The translations under genes were made by a program, and so were the position numbers. Source: Aliagarivorans marinus DSM 23064 (GTDB taxonomy: Bacteria > Pseudomonadota > Gammaproteobacteria > Enterobacterales > Celerinatantimonadaceae). From it: a stretch of 64,000 nt of DNA. The DNA is taken from the NCBI RefSeq assembly GCF_000429485.1, contig NZ_KE386907.1, positions 567,096 to 631,095 of the forward strand, read 5' to 3'. Positions within the stretch are counted from its first letter, which is position 1, and every line of letters begins with the position of its first letter. Below are positions 1-7,894 of the stretch, in pieces. Below the pieces are notes generated by a model. It was given only the letters and a program-made list of their open reading frames with translations. It was not told where the DNA came from and searched no databases.

Positions 1-1
1 G

Positions 2-751
2 GGTGAGCTGAACGCGAATCGAACCACCTTAGAGGTCAAGTTTAGCCTGCTTGATGAGCAAGCTCGCCCACTGCCATGGCGTTTTACTCTGCTCACCCAT
101 AACCACGTCCCCGCCTTAAAACTAAGTTGGGATAGCTGGAGCTTTTTGCTGTTTAGCTTGCTGCTGGTCTCGGTATTTTTCTACTCGATGATTAGCCTGC
201 ACTTCAGCCGACCGATCCGCCAACTTATCCAGCGGCTGCGCCAGGGCGATACCGCCCAAGAGCTGGACCTTAACCTTAAATCCACCCAGCAACGTGACGA
301 TGAGCTCGGCCAGTTAACCCGCGAACTGTTGCGGCTTCAGGCCAATGGCTTAGCCCAGCGGCAGTTTGCCGACCTATTGGTGGAGAGCATCGGTGAGGCC
401 ATCTTCACCATCGATAAACAGGGTCTTATCTGCTTTGCCAATCCAGTGGCCGAGCACTGGGTGGGACGCAGCAATCAACAGCTGCAAAACAGCAAACTGA
501 GCTTTGTTCTCGGCCAAAAGCTGCAGCCAGGCCACCAACTGCCGAAACTGTTACACCGGCTTGTTGAGCAGCAGCAAGGCATTCGCAGCAAGGTGAAGCT
601 TATCCACCATGGCACCGAGAGCCGAATTGAGTTGCAAGGATTCCCCATCGCCTTTCCGCAAGAGCGACACGCGGCCATCTTGCTATTGCGCCTGCCTCCG
701 GGTGCGGCGAAAGCCCCGCTGACCGAGCCGGAACAGCAACAAGGCGAATAA
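2..751 (+). CDS. HAMP-PAS membrane sensor protein, 5' end outside window
   Basis: The reading frame is open from the left edge, so the N-terminus is missing; no convincing start lies inside the window. In order it shows a periplasmic tail, one hydrophobic segment (around bases 134-200), a HAMP-type linker beginning with the SRPIRQL motif, and a PAS-like domain (FADLLVESIGEAIFTIDKQG). The protein stops about 50 residues after the PAS core. No histidine kinase, GGDEF or methyl-accepting domain follows, so it either lacks an output domain or signals through a partner. Its last 69 bases overlap the convergent transporter gene. The HAMP and PAS assignments are by motif and are fairly secure; the ligand is unknown. 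Confidence 0.75.
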   Translation, partial: GELNANRTTLEVKFSLLDEQARPLPWRFTLLTHNHVPALKLSWDSWSFLLFSLLLVSVFFYSMISLHFSRPIRQLIQRLRQGDTAQELDLNLKSTQQRDDELGQLTRELLRLQANGLAQRQFADLLVESIGEAIFTIDKQGLICFANPVAEHWVGRSNQQLQNSKLSFVLGQKLQPGHQLPKLLHRLVEQQQGIRSKVKLIHHGTESRIELQGFPIAFPQERHAAILLLRLPPGAAKAPLTEPEQQQGE

Positions 752-1567
752 TATTAGACTGCAGCCTGCCAGCTTGGATAACGACAACTGCTCCTGATAC
801 AGCAGTACACTGAGGATCACCGTCCAAACTGGCTCCAGCAACATCAAGATAGCCGCCGACTCAGCGGGTAACAGGCTCTGTGAGCGAGTTTGAAAAAAAT
901 AGCGCAGGCTGGTGGCCACCAAGGCGCTTATCCCAACCCAGTACCAGGTGATGGTAGGAATCTGCTCGGGCACCTGCTCAGTGAGCAGGGACAAGCATGA
1001 GGCGATCAGCCCCACCATCAGCAGCTGCACACAGCTTAAGGCCAAGATCGGCACGCTGCGCGCCAAGCGGCTGTTGAACAAGAAATGAAAGGCAAGCCCT
1101 AAGGATGCCGCCAAAAACAGCAGCAGATGCAACGACTGCTGCCAGCCGCCCTGAAGGTTTAGCAAGGCCAAGCCGGTAACGGCCAACACCAGCGACAACC
1201 AAAACACCCTGGCGGGCCGCCGGCCAAATAACAACCAGCTAAGCAAGGGCACAAACAGCATCGACAGGCTCATAATAAATGCGCCTTCACCTAGGCTGTT
1301 GCTAACCGCTACTCCGCTAATCCACAGCGATAACGTGATACCCAGTACGCACCCTACCACCGCGGCCCGCCCCAATTGCTTAAGCGACAGCCTGCGCAAA
1401 TCTGCCAAACAAAACGGCACCATTAGCAAAGAGGCCGCAACAAAGCGCAGCCCAATAAAGCTGAATGGCGGAATACCCGCAATGGCCTCTTTGGAGAAAA
1501 CCCAGCCAGAGGCGGCCAGCACGGTAGTGAACACCATTAGAAGCTCACCACGTAAGTTTTTCGGCAT
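683..1567 (-). CDS. EamA/DMT-family permease
   Basis: This 294-residue protein is almost entirely hydrophobic, with about ten predicted membrane helices in two similar halves. That is the usual size and layout of the drug/metabolite transporter (EamA) superfamily. The N-terminal half has the typical arrangement of GWVFSKEAI followed by PPFSFIGLRF; the second half ends with LLEPVWTVILSVLLYQE, the classic second-repeat signature. The family exports amino acids, purines or other metabolites across the inner membrane; the substrate cannot be told from sequence. It is monocistronic. Its 3' end overlaps the HAMP-PAS gene tail to tail, and its 5' end faces the AraC regulator across about 230 bases that may hold both promoters. 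Confidence 0.85.
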   Translation of the reverse strand: MPKNLRGELLMVFTTVLAASGWVFSKEAIAGIPPFSFIGLRFVAASLLMVPFCLADLRRLSLKQLGRAAVVGCVLGITLSLWISGVAVSNSLGEGAFIMSLSMLFVPLLSWLLFGRRPARVFWLSLVLAVTGLALLNLQGGWQQSLHLLLFLAASLGLAFHFLFNSRLARSVPILALSCVQLLMVGLIASCLSLLTEQVPEQIPTITWYWVGISALVATSLRYFFQTRSQSLLPAESAAILMLLEPVWTVILSVLLYQEQLSLSKLAGCSLILFALLLFRLGQRGFRRTRRQAQ

Positions 1568-1795
1568 AGTGACTCGACGTTAGTAATACAACAGGGGGAT
1601 TCGAGCGGCATTCTATGCCCTTTCAGCAGCCAGCACCATGGGTATTTCGCAGTATTCACTGCCTTCAATAACTGTTGAGAAAATCACCCACAGCACTTCA
1701 ACCCGCTCAAAAGTCAGCGCATAATCGGCCCCTCTTGCCACAGACGCAGTCTTTGGTAGTGAGTATTTGGTTTCACGTTTAGGGATAAACACACT

Positions 1796-2698
1796 ATGGT
1801 CGACTACCAGCAGCGCCTGAGGCCGGTACTTCGTTATCTGGAAGCAAACTTCGCTAGCCCAGCCAAGCTTGAAGACATCGCCGCCATGGCCTACCTCTCA
1901 CCGTATCACTTCCACCGGGTGTTTAAAGCCAGCGTGGGTGAGCCGCTCAACAGCTATGTGCGCCGGCTGCGCTTAGAGGCCGCAGCCCATGCGCTGTTCT
2001 ACAACAAAAAACCGGTGACCGAGGTGGCCCTCGATGTGGGTTTTGCCAGCTCTCAGGCTATGGCGAAGGCGCTGCAGCAACACTTTGGCTTGACCGCCAG
2101 TCAGTTCAAAAACTGCGAGTCCACCGAGGCATTTACCGCACTGATGCGTGACAGCAAGATCGGACACCTGCTGCGCAAGAATGGAAACGTGCTGTTTCCC
2201 CCGCCTGCATACACTGACTCCACTAACCCGTTAGTTAAAAGGAGTAACACCATGCAGATTGAACAATTTCAAGCAGTTAGACTCGCCTACATTCGCGTTA
2301 CCGGTCCCTATGGCGTGGGCTACGACCAGCCAAGCGACAAGCTCTACCGCTGGGCCGACAGCCAAGGCCTGGCAGAAGGCCAGTGCATGTTCTTGTATCT
2401 GGACAACCCAGAGGTCACCCCGGAAGACAAGTGTCGCACCGATATCTGTATTACCGTACCGGCAGACACCCAAGCCAGCGGTGATATTGAGCTGCAAGAC
2501 TTCCCCGGCGGCAGCTACGCGGTGATCCGCGGGAGTATTACCGATAAATCGCAGTATCAAACCTACTGGGATGCGTTGATGTCACAAGTGGTGGAGCAAG
2601 GCCTGGCAGTGGACGAACGCCCCTGCTTTGAGCTCTACCACAGCTTCAACCCCGAGAACCATCACGCCGACGTCAGCTTTTGCGAGGCCATCAAGTAG
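1796..2698 (+). CDS. AraC-family regulator with C-terminal GyrI-like effector domain
   Basis: Residues 1-110 form the two helix-turn-helix motifs of the AraC/XylS family (LEDIAAMAYLSPYHFHRVF and the second around VTEVALDVGFASSQAMAKA). A poorly conserved linker follows, and residues 153-300 match the GyrI-like/SbmC effector-binding fold (VRLAYIRVTGPYG at the start, DFPGGSYAVIRG in the middle, FELYHSFNP near the end). The order HTH then GyrI-like is known from Rob- and YdeE-like proteins, where the C-terminal domain binds small hydrophobic compounds. Oddly, the linker encodes a near-ideal Shine-Dalgarno and an in-frame ATG at the domain junction, so the effector domain might also be made alone. 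The DNA targets are unknown; the divergent EamA permease is a candidate. Confidence 0.88.
   Translation: MVDYQQRLRPVLRYLEANFASPAKLEDIAAMAYLSPYHFHRVFKASVGEPLNSYVRRLRLEAAAHALFYNKKPVTEVALDVGFASSQAMAKALQQHFGLTASQFKNCESTEAFTALMRDSKIGHLLRKNGNVLFPPPAYTDSTNPLVKRSNTMQIEQFQAVRLAYIRVTGPYGVGYDQPSDKLYRWADSQGLAEGQCMFLYLDNPEVTPEDKCRTDICITVPADTQASGDIELQDFPGGSYAVIRGSITDKSQYQTYWDALMSQVVEQGLAVDERPCFELYHSFNPENHHADVSFCEAIK
2237..2254 (+). promoter_or_regulatory. internal Shine-Dalgarno and in-frame ATG inside the AraC-GyrI gene
   Basis: AAAAGGAG at 2237-2244 lies 7 bases before an ATG at 2252 that is in frame with the regulator. Translation from it would give a free 148-residue GyrI-like domain starting MQIEQFQ. 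The spacing and purine run are better than those of the full-length start at 1796. Seen directly; internal initiation itself is inferred. Confidence 0.5.
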
Positions 2699-2715
2699 TA
2701 ATTTTTCATCCGTTT

Positions 2716-2742
2716 AGCGCCGGCTAGCCCGGCGCTCTTTTT
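2716..2742 (+). terminator. rho-independent terminator after the AraC-GyrI gene
   Basis: AGCGCCGG and CCGGCGCT form an 8-bp GC-rich stem with a 5-base loop, followed by CTTTTT. It lies 18 bases after the stop codon. Confidence 0.85.
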
Positions 2743-2907
2743 GCCACTTTGCCGCCGTTTGCAAAGCTTCAAGCGCTTTAGACTCTGCTCCCCCGCTAAA
2801 ACCTACTTTTACCGCGTTAAATCAGCACCTTGCCCTAGTTAAATGATAAAGTACCCAGTCAGTATCCCGCTGCCATCGTAGCGGTTAACGCAAAGGAGTG
2901 GGCGTAG

Positions 2908-3267
2908 ATGCAGTTAAAACCGGCCTTGGTGTTTGTCACCGTGATCTTGTTGCTATCGGCTTGCGGCAGTTCGCTGCCCGAAGAGCGTTTGGATTACGCC
3001 GGCCGATGGCTCGGAAAAGAGATGGCGCTATACATTCAGCTTGATGGCCAACTGTCTTACAAACGGATAAAAGGCAGTCATACAACGTCCATCAACGCCC
3101 CTATCAAAGAGTTTGATGGCGATGACTTTATCGTGGGTGTTTGGTTTATGACCACCCGCTTTGAGGTGCAGCAACCTCCGCAAGAGATAGATGGAGAGTG
3201 GAAGATGACCGTAGATGGAGTTGAGCTGACCAAGATGGGGCAAACCGCCACACCTCAGGAGATCTAA
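2908..3267 (+). CDS. small predicted lipoprotein of unknown function
   Basis: The 119-residue product begins with a short charged region, a hydrophobic stretch (ALVFVTVILLL) and a lipobox SAC-G around residue 19, so it should be lipid-modified and anchored. Residue +2 is Gly, compatible with outer-membrane sorting. The mature part is small and polar with no domain I recognise. An AAAGGAG ribosome binding site precedes the ATG. It stands alone between a terminator upstream and a convergent DUF1851 gene. Real-gene status is supported by the signal sequence and ribosome binding site. Confidence 0.7.
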   Translation: MQLKPALVFVTVILLLSACGSSLPEERLDYAGRWLGKEMALYIQLDGQLSYKRIKGSHTTSINAPIKEFDGDDFIVGVWFMTTRFEVQQPPQEIDGEWKMTVDGVELTKMGQTATPQEI

Positions 3268-3359
3268 ATCCCGCCTAGTTGCCTATCCCCTTTTTTCTAG
3301 CTTGGTGTTCTGGAGCAGGCTCCGCTAGATTCGGGTACTCTCGAACTAGCAGCTCTCGC

Positions 3360-3812
3360 TTAGCTCTCCAGCATCGATAGCAAGCTGGACAAGGGCTGTC
3401 TACGAAGCTGAGCCAACAGTTCACCAGTTTGCTGCAGGCTCTCAACAAAGCCGCGGATACACAGATTCTCGATGGTAACCGGGCCGTTTAGCCGGGGCGA
3501 GGTTAGAAAGTCGTAGCAAAACCCGGGGTTGAGCTGCATACCACGCTCTTGAGCCTGCTCCACCAAACTGGGCATCAGGTAGTGATCCTGGCCTTCTTCG
3601 CTCTCAAGCACCAGTTTGAGCTCTTGTTGATTAGCGCACACCGGGTGTAGCTCGCCACCAACGCGGTCCAGAAACACCACATGGCCGTGGCCTTCAAAGA
3701 ATACGTCGGCAAACGCGGTCACCGCCAGCGGGGTGTAGCCATCGAGGTCTAGCCAATCCCAAGCCTGCAGGGCCTGTTGAATATCCGTGGCTTGGGGGTT
3801 TATCCAATACAT
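3360..3812 (-). CDS. DUF1851-type protein (Tdi1 immunity-like C-terminal domain)
   Basis: This 150-residue soluble protein has the pattern of DUF1851, the C-terminal domain of the type VI secretion immunity protein Tdi1 and of many stand-alone homologues. It shows a GHGHVVFLDRVGGELHPV strand pair early, a central helix with GQDHYLMPSL, and a PRLNGPVTIENL motif near the end. The family occurs next to toxins but also as orphans. No toxin, Rhs or T6SS gene is nearby, so an immunity role is not supported by context. The start has no strong Shine-Dalgarno. The gene is convergent with the lipoprotein and divergent from the VOC gene. Confidence 0.65.
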   Translation of the reverse strand: MYWINPQATDIQQALQAWDWLDLDGYTPLAVTAFADVFFEGHGHVVFLDRVGGELHPVCANQQELKLVLESEEGQDHYLMPSLVEQAQERGMQLNPGFCYDFLTSPRLNGPVTIENLCIRGFVESLQQTGELLAQLRRQPLSSLLSMLES

Positions 3813-4001
3813 TGCTGGTAGCGATAATCATTAAGCAGTCGTAGCCCGATAATCTGGCAGAAGCGCAGGCGCGATGCAACCACCACGCGCTGGATACGTG
3901 AGTGGGGTGTATTGAGCAAGGCCCTTGAAGGGCTACTGACAGGTTCTGACATCGCCCCGCAGTATGCTTAGGTCGTCCCTTACAAAACATGGAGAGAAGT
4001 T

Positions 4002-4427
4002 ATGAACGAGCAAGACAACCCCAGCATCATGAGCCATATGTCGGTCGGCTCTAACCAGTTAGATAAAGCCTTGGTTTTTTACGATAAAGTGATGGCGACC
4101 ATCGGCGCCCGCCGAGTGCTCGACTTCCCGGAAGGTGTCGCCTACGGCAAGGTCTTCCCAGAGTTTTGGGTGCAGCAGCCCTACAACCACGAGCCCGCGC
4201 AAACCGCCAACGGCGTGCACTTTGCCTTTATGGCCCACTCCACCGAGCAGGTAGATGCATTCTATCAAGCGGCGATGGAAGCGGGCGCGACCTGTGATGG
4301 CAAGCCCGGGCCGCGCCCAGAGTACACCGACGCCTACTACGGCTGCTATGTACGAGATTTAGATGGGCATAAGATTGAAGCGGTATATTGGGACGAGTCG
4401 AAGGCCCCAGAAGGCGTCGAAGCCTAG
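4002..4427 (+). CDS. VOC-family (glyoxalase/bleomycin-resistance fold) protein
   Basis: The 141-residue product matches single-domain vicinal-oxygen-chelate proteins: SVGSNQLDKALVFYDKVMATIG at the start, HFAFMAHSTEQVDAFYQAAMEAGA in the middle, and YYGCYVRDLDGHKIEAVYW at the end. The C-terminal Glu in KIEAV is the usual metal-ligand position. Such proteins form dimers and act as lyases, isomerases, dioxygenases or drug-binding proteins; the substrate is unknown. GGAGAG seven bases upstream supports the ATG at 4002. It is monocistronic and convergent with the cyclase. Confidence 0.88.
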   Translation: MNEQDNPSIMSHMSVGSNQLDKALVFYDKVMATIGARRVLDFPEGVAYGKVFPEFWVQQPYNHEPAQTANGVHFAFMAHSTEQVDAFYQAAMEAGATCDGKPGPRPEYTDAYYGCYVRDLDGHKIEAVYWDESKAPEGVEA

Positions 4428-4436
4428 ATTGAGTGA

Positions 4437-4455
4437 GTGGCTAGCACTTAGCCAC
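4437..4455. other. perfect hairpin between convergent genes
   Basis: GTGGCTA and TAGCCAC pair perfectly (7 bp, 5-base loop) between the VOC and cyclase stop codons. No T run follows on either strand, so it may slow RNA decay or assist rho-dependent termination rather than terminate by itself. Confidence 0.4.
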
Positions 4456-5458
4456 CGCGAGAGAGAAAATCCCCCAGCCCAGCATCCAACTGCTGGGCTG
4501 TTTTCCAAAAGCGCCCCTCACTGAATAACCGATTGCCGCCATGGCTTTTCGCCAGATACAGCTGCTCATCGGCTTTAACCACCAGATCGGCGCAGGTGGT
4601 TTCAGCGTCAGGCATCAGCGTCGCGACACCAATCGACACAGTGACTACCGAGTTGGGTTTGCCATCGCCATGGGGCATCGCCAGCTGTTCCACCCGATAA
4701 AGTAGGTCTTGGGCAACCTGTCCCGCTTCCGCGCTGTCGGTTTTTGGCAGGATCACCGCAAACTCTTCACCGCTATAGCGCGCAGCTAAATCTGAGCTGC
4801 GTTTAGCCACCATTTGAGTCACCAAGGCGATCTGCTTCAAGCAACTGTCACCGATTAGGTGGCCGTAGTAGCTGTTGTAGTCGCGGAAACGGTCGACATC
4901 GATGAGCAGCAGTGAGAGTGGCGCGTCTTCGCGCAGACAGCGGCGCCACTCGTTCTCCAGGCTCTGATCAAACATCCGGCGATTGGGGATGCCGGTTAAG
5001 CCATCTAAGGAGCTGATCCGTTTGAGCTGCTGATTCATCTGCTCAAGCTGCTGATTCATTAGCCTGAGCTGCTGCTCCTGCTTTTTCTGCTCCGAGATAT
5101 CGAACATAAAGCCCATTAGCGCGGTGATCTGCTCGCCGTCGCGCACCACATGCACCACATCGCGGATCCATACATAGCCGCCATCGGCCGTGAGCGCCCG
5201 ATAGTCCAGTTCGTGGTCCTGCCCTTGTAGCGACTGCTCTGAACAATATTCCACCGCGCGCTGACGGTCCTCTGGATGGATGCGCTCAGCCCAGTCCTCG
5301 GTGCTTTGCCAACTCGCTTGCGGCCAGCCCAACAAGGTTTCGATCTGCGGGCCGATGTAGCTAAAGCGCTGCGGCCCCCACTCAAACTGCCAAGGGATCG
5401 CCTTGGTAGACTCGAGTAAAGTCTGATAGAACGAGAGGTCAACAGGGGATTGGGACAT
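4448..5458 (-). CDS. PAS-GGDEF diguanylate cyclase
   Basis: The 336-residue soluble protein has an N-terminal PAS domain with its PAC motif (WIRDVVHVVRDGEQITALMG), a coiled-coil of QL repeats (QQLEQMNQQLKRI), then a GGDEF domain from SSLDGLTGIPNRRMFD. It should make cyclic di-GMP from GTP. The signature is YSGEEF rather than GGEEF; position 1 is the most tolerant, so activity is still likely. No RxxD inhibitory site is evident just before the signature. The longer frame upstream is hydrophobic but has no good start; AAAGGA eight bases before the ATG at 5458 decides this start. It is monocistronic. The upstream 235 bases (5459-5693) hold no gene I can support. Confidence 0.88.
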   Translation of the reverse strand: MSQSPVDLSFYQTLLESTKAIPWQFEWGPQRFSYIGPQIETLLGWPQASWQSTEDWAERIHPEDRQRAVEYCSEQSLQGQDHELDYRALTADGGYVWIRDVVHVVRDGEQITALMGFMFDISEQKKQEQQLRLMNQQLEQMNQQLKRISSLDGLTGIPNRRMFDQSLENEWRRCLREDAPLSLLLIDVDRFRDYNSYYGHLIGDSCLKQIALVTQMVAKRSSDLAARYSGEEFAVILPKTDSAEAGQVAQDLLYRVEQLAMPHGDGKPNSVVTVSIGVATLMPDAETTCADLVVKADEQLYLAKSHGGNRLFSEGRFWKTAQQLDAGLGDFLSRGG

Positions 5459-5693
5459 CAGTGTATTCCTTTCACTACCAAGGCAGGGCGAGCACCAAAT
5501 AAAGAATGCGACAATCCCATAAAGCCGAAGGCACTTTTTCAATAAATTCAACGCCATCAAGTGTAGACACTGGCACCCATGACACTGGCGGAAGTAGCAA
5601 GCCAACACAAAAACTGTGTACTGGGCTGAAGTATGGAATTAATTTAGTGAATACGCTTAAAAATGTGCTAATTGAGCACTCACGCGATACGTA

Positions 5694-5956
5694 TATACCC
5701 GAGCAACCTCAAGATACATGATTCAGAGGAGCTCAATGTCCATAGGGCGAGGCGAAAGTGCTCAGGAATGATGACTCATTTCAAGCGCTTTCAACGAAGA
5801 ACTATGGACATTGAGCGCCTCCCGAAGGGCGAGTTTTCCAAGCCCTCATGCCGTGTTACTGTTCCTTGATTTAGCCCACTAGATCGGCGGCACAGTGCCT
5901 TGCCTGAGGACCAGGAAAATCTCGCTGAACAAGCATCTTGAGGTTGTTCGGGTATA
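5694..5956. mobile_element. MITE-like element with 27-bp terminal inverted repeats
   Basis: Bases 5694-5720 and 5930-5956 are inverted copies of a 27-bp repeat with three mismatches, each starting TATACCCGA and containing CAACCTCAAGAT. The 263-bp unit has no coding capacity I can support and contains a second nested inverted repeat. Size, terminal repeats and lack of a transposase fit a miniature inverted-repeat transposable element. Possible target duplication is limited to TA and cannot be proved. The right end abuts the ribosome binding site of the WYL regulator, so the element may supply or disrupt that promoter. No second copy is present in the window. Confidence 0.65.
5726..5821. repeat. 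nested inverted repeat inside the MITE-like element
   Basis: Bases 5726-5745 and 5802-5821 are 20-bp inverted arms with one mismatch (core GCTCAATGTCCATAG), separated by 56 bases. In RNA this would form a long hairpin. Confidence 0.75.
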
Positions 5957-5966
5957 AAGGATGAAC

Positions 5967-6671
5967 ATGAGTAAATCTTCTCGACTGATTCAGATCATCA
6001 CCCTGCTGCAAGCCCGTCGCACCGCGATTAGTGCAGAACAATTGGCCACCCAGTTGGAGGTGTCGGAGCGCACCATCTATCGGGATATCCAGCACCTACG
6101 TGACGCGGGAATGGAAATCGATGGCGAGGCCGGGGTGGGCTACCTGCTTTGCAAAAACTCCACCCTCGCCCCGCTGCGCTTCAATCATCAGGAGCTACAA
6201 GCACTGATGTTAGGGATCCGCTTGGTCAACGCCTGGGGCGATGATGCGCTGGTAGAGGCGGCTGAGCAGGCCCTAAATAAGATCAAAGCGGTACTGCCGG
6301 AGCATGCCGTACTGGAGCACAATCGCTTAACCACGCCATTTTTAGTGCCGCCAACCCAGCGGCTGGAGCGGCTCAAATACAGCCAGTCACTGCGCCAAGC
6401 CATTGAGCAGCATCGCCAACTCAAGATTGACTATCGCGATGAGCAGCAGCGGCCGAGCCAGCGTCAGATCTGGCCGCTCGGGCTGGTATTTTGGGGCGCG
6501 GCGTGGACGCTGGTGGCCTGGTGCCAGCTACGCGACGATTACCGGGTTTTCCGTATCGACCGCATACAAGAGCTAAAGGTGTTAGAGGCGCGTTTCGAAA
6601 CCCGCCCCAACTGCAGCTTTAAGGATTACATCCAACGCTACGATCCGCAGGTGAATACTGGTTTTTGGTAG
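5967..6671 (+). CDS. YafY-type HTH-WYL transcriptional regulator
   Basis: The N-terminal 60 residues are a winged helix-turn-helix of the HTH_11/DeoR type (IITLLQARRTAISAEQLA, then VSERTIYRDIQHL). After a linker the C-terminal half is a WYL domain (QLKIDYRDEQQRPSQRQIWP, then WTLVAWCQLRDDYRVFRIDRI), which in this family binds nucleotides or other ligands. About 234 residues is normal for YafY-like repressors. The ATG at 5967 has AAAGG seven bases upstream, while the ATG at 5961 is directly against it, so 5967 is preferred. The ribosome binding site borders the MITE-like right repeat. The regulator has no obvious target neighbour; it converges on the Nudix gene. Confidence 0.85.
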   Translation: MSKSSRLIQIITLLQARRTAISAEQLATQLEVSERTIYRDIQHLRDAGMEIDGEAGVGYLLCKNSTLAPLRFNHQELQALMLGIRLVNAWGDDALVEAAEQALNKIKAVLPEHAVLEHNRLTTPFLVPPTQRLERLKYSQSLRQAIEQHRQLKIDYRDEQQRPSQRQIWPLGLVFWGAAWTLVAWCQLRDDYRVFRIDRIQELKVLEARFETRPNCSFKDYIQRYDPQVNTGFW

Positions 6672-6707
6672 AGCGGTTTAGGTACAGCAGCTTGTACTAG
6701 CACGCCG

Positions 6708-7211
6708 TTAAAGACGTGCATTTAAGAACAGCTGCAGAGCGCGCCCCAGCGATTCAAAACCCAGATGACTTACATCGATATCCGCAAGTTTCAGCCACTT
6801 GGTCGACGACACTTCTTGCTCCTCCAGCACTAGCTCGGGCTTGGCGGCCAATTCCACAACAAACACGCTATCGCTGGTGAAGTACTCGGTTCCTTTGTAG
6901 GGGTAGGTATTGGGGTAGGAGCACAGATACTCCCAGCGATTAATCTCTAGCCCCAGCTCTTCTTTTAGCTCCCTGACCAAGGCCTGCTCCAGCCCCTCGC
7001 CCGGATCGACAAAGCCACCGGGCAGGTCGAGCATGCCTTGTTTGGGGGCTTTGGCGCGCACGTTAAACAATACCTCGCCTTCGCAGATGATGATTGCCGC
7101 CACCGCCGCCGCGACGTTTTGAAAGTAGGTAAAATCGCAGTTGGCACAGCGAAACTGATTGGCGCTAACTTGGGCAAACGCACCACTGCGACATTTAGGA
7201 CAATAATCCAT
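6708..7211 (-). CDS. zinc-ribbon Nudix hydrolase
   Basis: An N-terminal zinc ribbon (CPKC near the start, then CANC about 15 residues later) precedes a Nudix domain. The Nudix box is intact: GGFVDPGEG, then REL and EELGL with the catalytic glutamates. The layout resembles NudC and related nucleoside-diphosphate-X pyrophosphatases, though at 167 residues it lacks the extra N-terminal domain of NudC. It probably hydrolyses a nucleotide sugar, NAD-like or oxidised nucleotide; the exact substrate is unknown. The ATG at 7211 follows GGAGAG. It is monocistronic, divergent from the acetyltransferase gene. Confidence 0.9.
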   Translation of the reverse strand: MDYCPKCRSGAFAQVSANQFRCANCDFTYFQNVAAAVAAIIICEGEVLFNVRAKAPKQGMLDLPGGFVDPGEGLEQALVRELKEELGLEINRWEYLCSYPNTYPYKGTEYFTSDSVFVVELAAKPELVLEEQEVSSTKWLKLADIDVSHLGFESLGRALQLFLNARL

Positions 7212-7327
7212 CACACTCTCCGGAGCTAATTCTTTGATTTATAAACGTATGGTTACAAATCGAGATGACAAGTCAACCTTAGTTTGCCATGCTGGGCGCG
7301 TCACTATACTCGAACAATCGGTGATAC

Positions 7328-7882
7328 ATGCCACCTATCACGATAACCACACCACGACTGGTGCTTCGCCAATGGCAAGACCAGGATCTTCCCCACTGGC
7401 AAGCGCTCAATGCCGACCCTCAGGTGATGCGCTACTTCCCCGCGCCGCTCTCGGCAGAAGAGAGCCAGCAGGCCATGCATAGGATGCAGCAACTGATTGC
7501 CCAAAACGGTTGGGGCTTTTGGGCGCTTGAGCATCGTCAAGACAAGCGTTGCATCGGCACCATTGGCCTGCACCACAACACCGAGACGGTACCCGGTCGC
7601 GAGCTGGTAGAGATTGGCTGGCGACTCGATCGCCACTATTGGCGGCAGGGCTTTACCGAGGAAGGCGCACGCGCCAGCCTGTCCTTCGCCTTTGAGCAGC
7701 TAGGCCTGGCCGAGGTGTACGCCTTTACTGCCCTACCCAACCAGCCTTCACAGGGGGTGATGAAAAAGCTGGGTATGCGCAACACTGGTGAAGACTTCGA
7801 CCATCCTAAGCTGGATGACTGCCCAAGGCTGCAGCGCCACTGCTTGTATCGCATTGACGCTGCAACATTTGCCACACGTTAG
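7328..7882 (+). CDS. RimJ/RimL-type GNAT N-acetyltransferase
   Basis: The 184-residue product has the standard opening TPRLVLRQWQDQDL, a central EIGWRLDRHYWRQGFTEEGARA acetyl-CoA binding segment (the family R/Q-x-x-G/A site), and the C-terminal NQPSQGVMKKLGM motif seen in RimJ/RimL-like enzymes. Such proteins acetylate ribosomal protein N-termini, amino acids or drugs; the target is not deducible. It starts at an ATG with no strong Shine-Dalgarno and ends 12 bases from the convergent mgtE stop. Confidence 0.88.
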   Translation: MPPITITTPRLVLRQWQDQDLPHWQALNADPQVMRYFPAPLSAEESQQAMHRMQQLIAQNGWGFWALEHRQDKRCIGTIGLHHNTETVPGRELVEIGWRLDRHYWRQGFTEEGARASLSFAFEQLGLAEVYAFTALPNQPSQGVMKKLGMRNTGEDFDHPKLDDCPRLQRHCLYRIDAATFATR

Positions 7883-7894
7883 CAAGGGCTCACG

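Noticed and set aside
4059-4268. Small frame antisense to the VOC gene
   Set aside because: Shadow of a well-supported coding gene.
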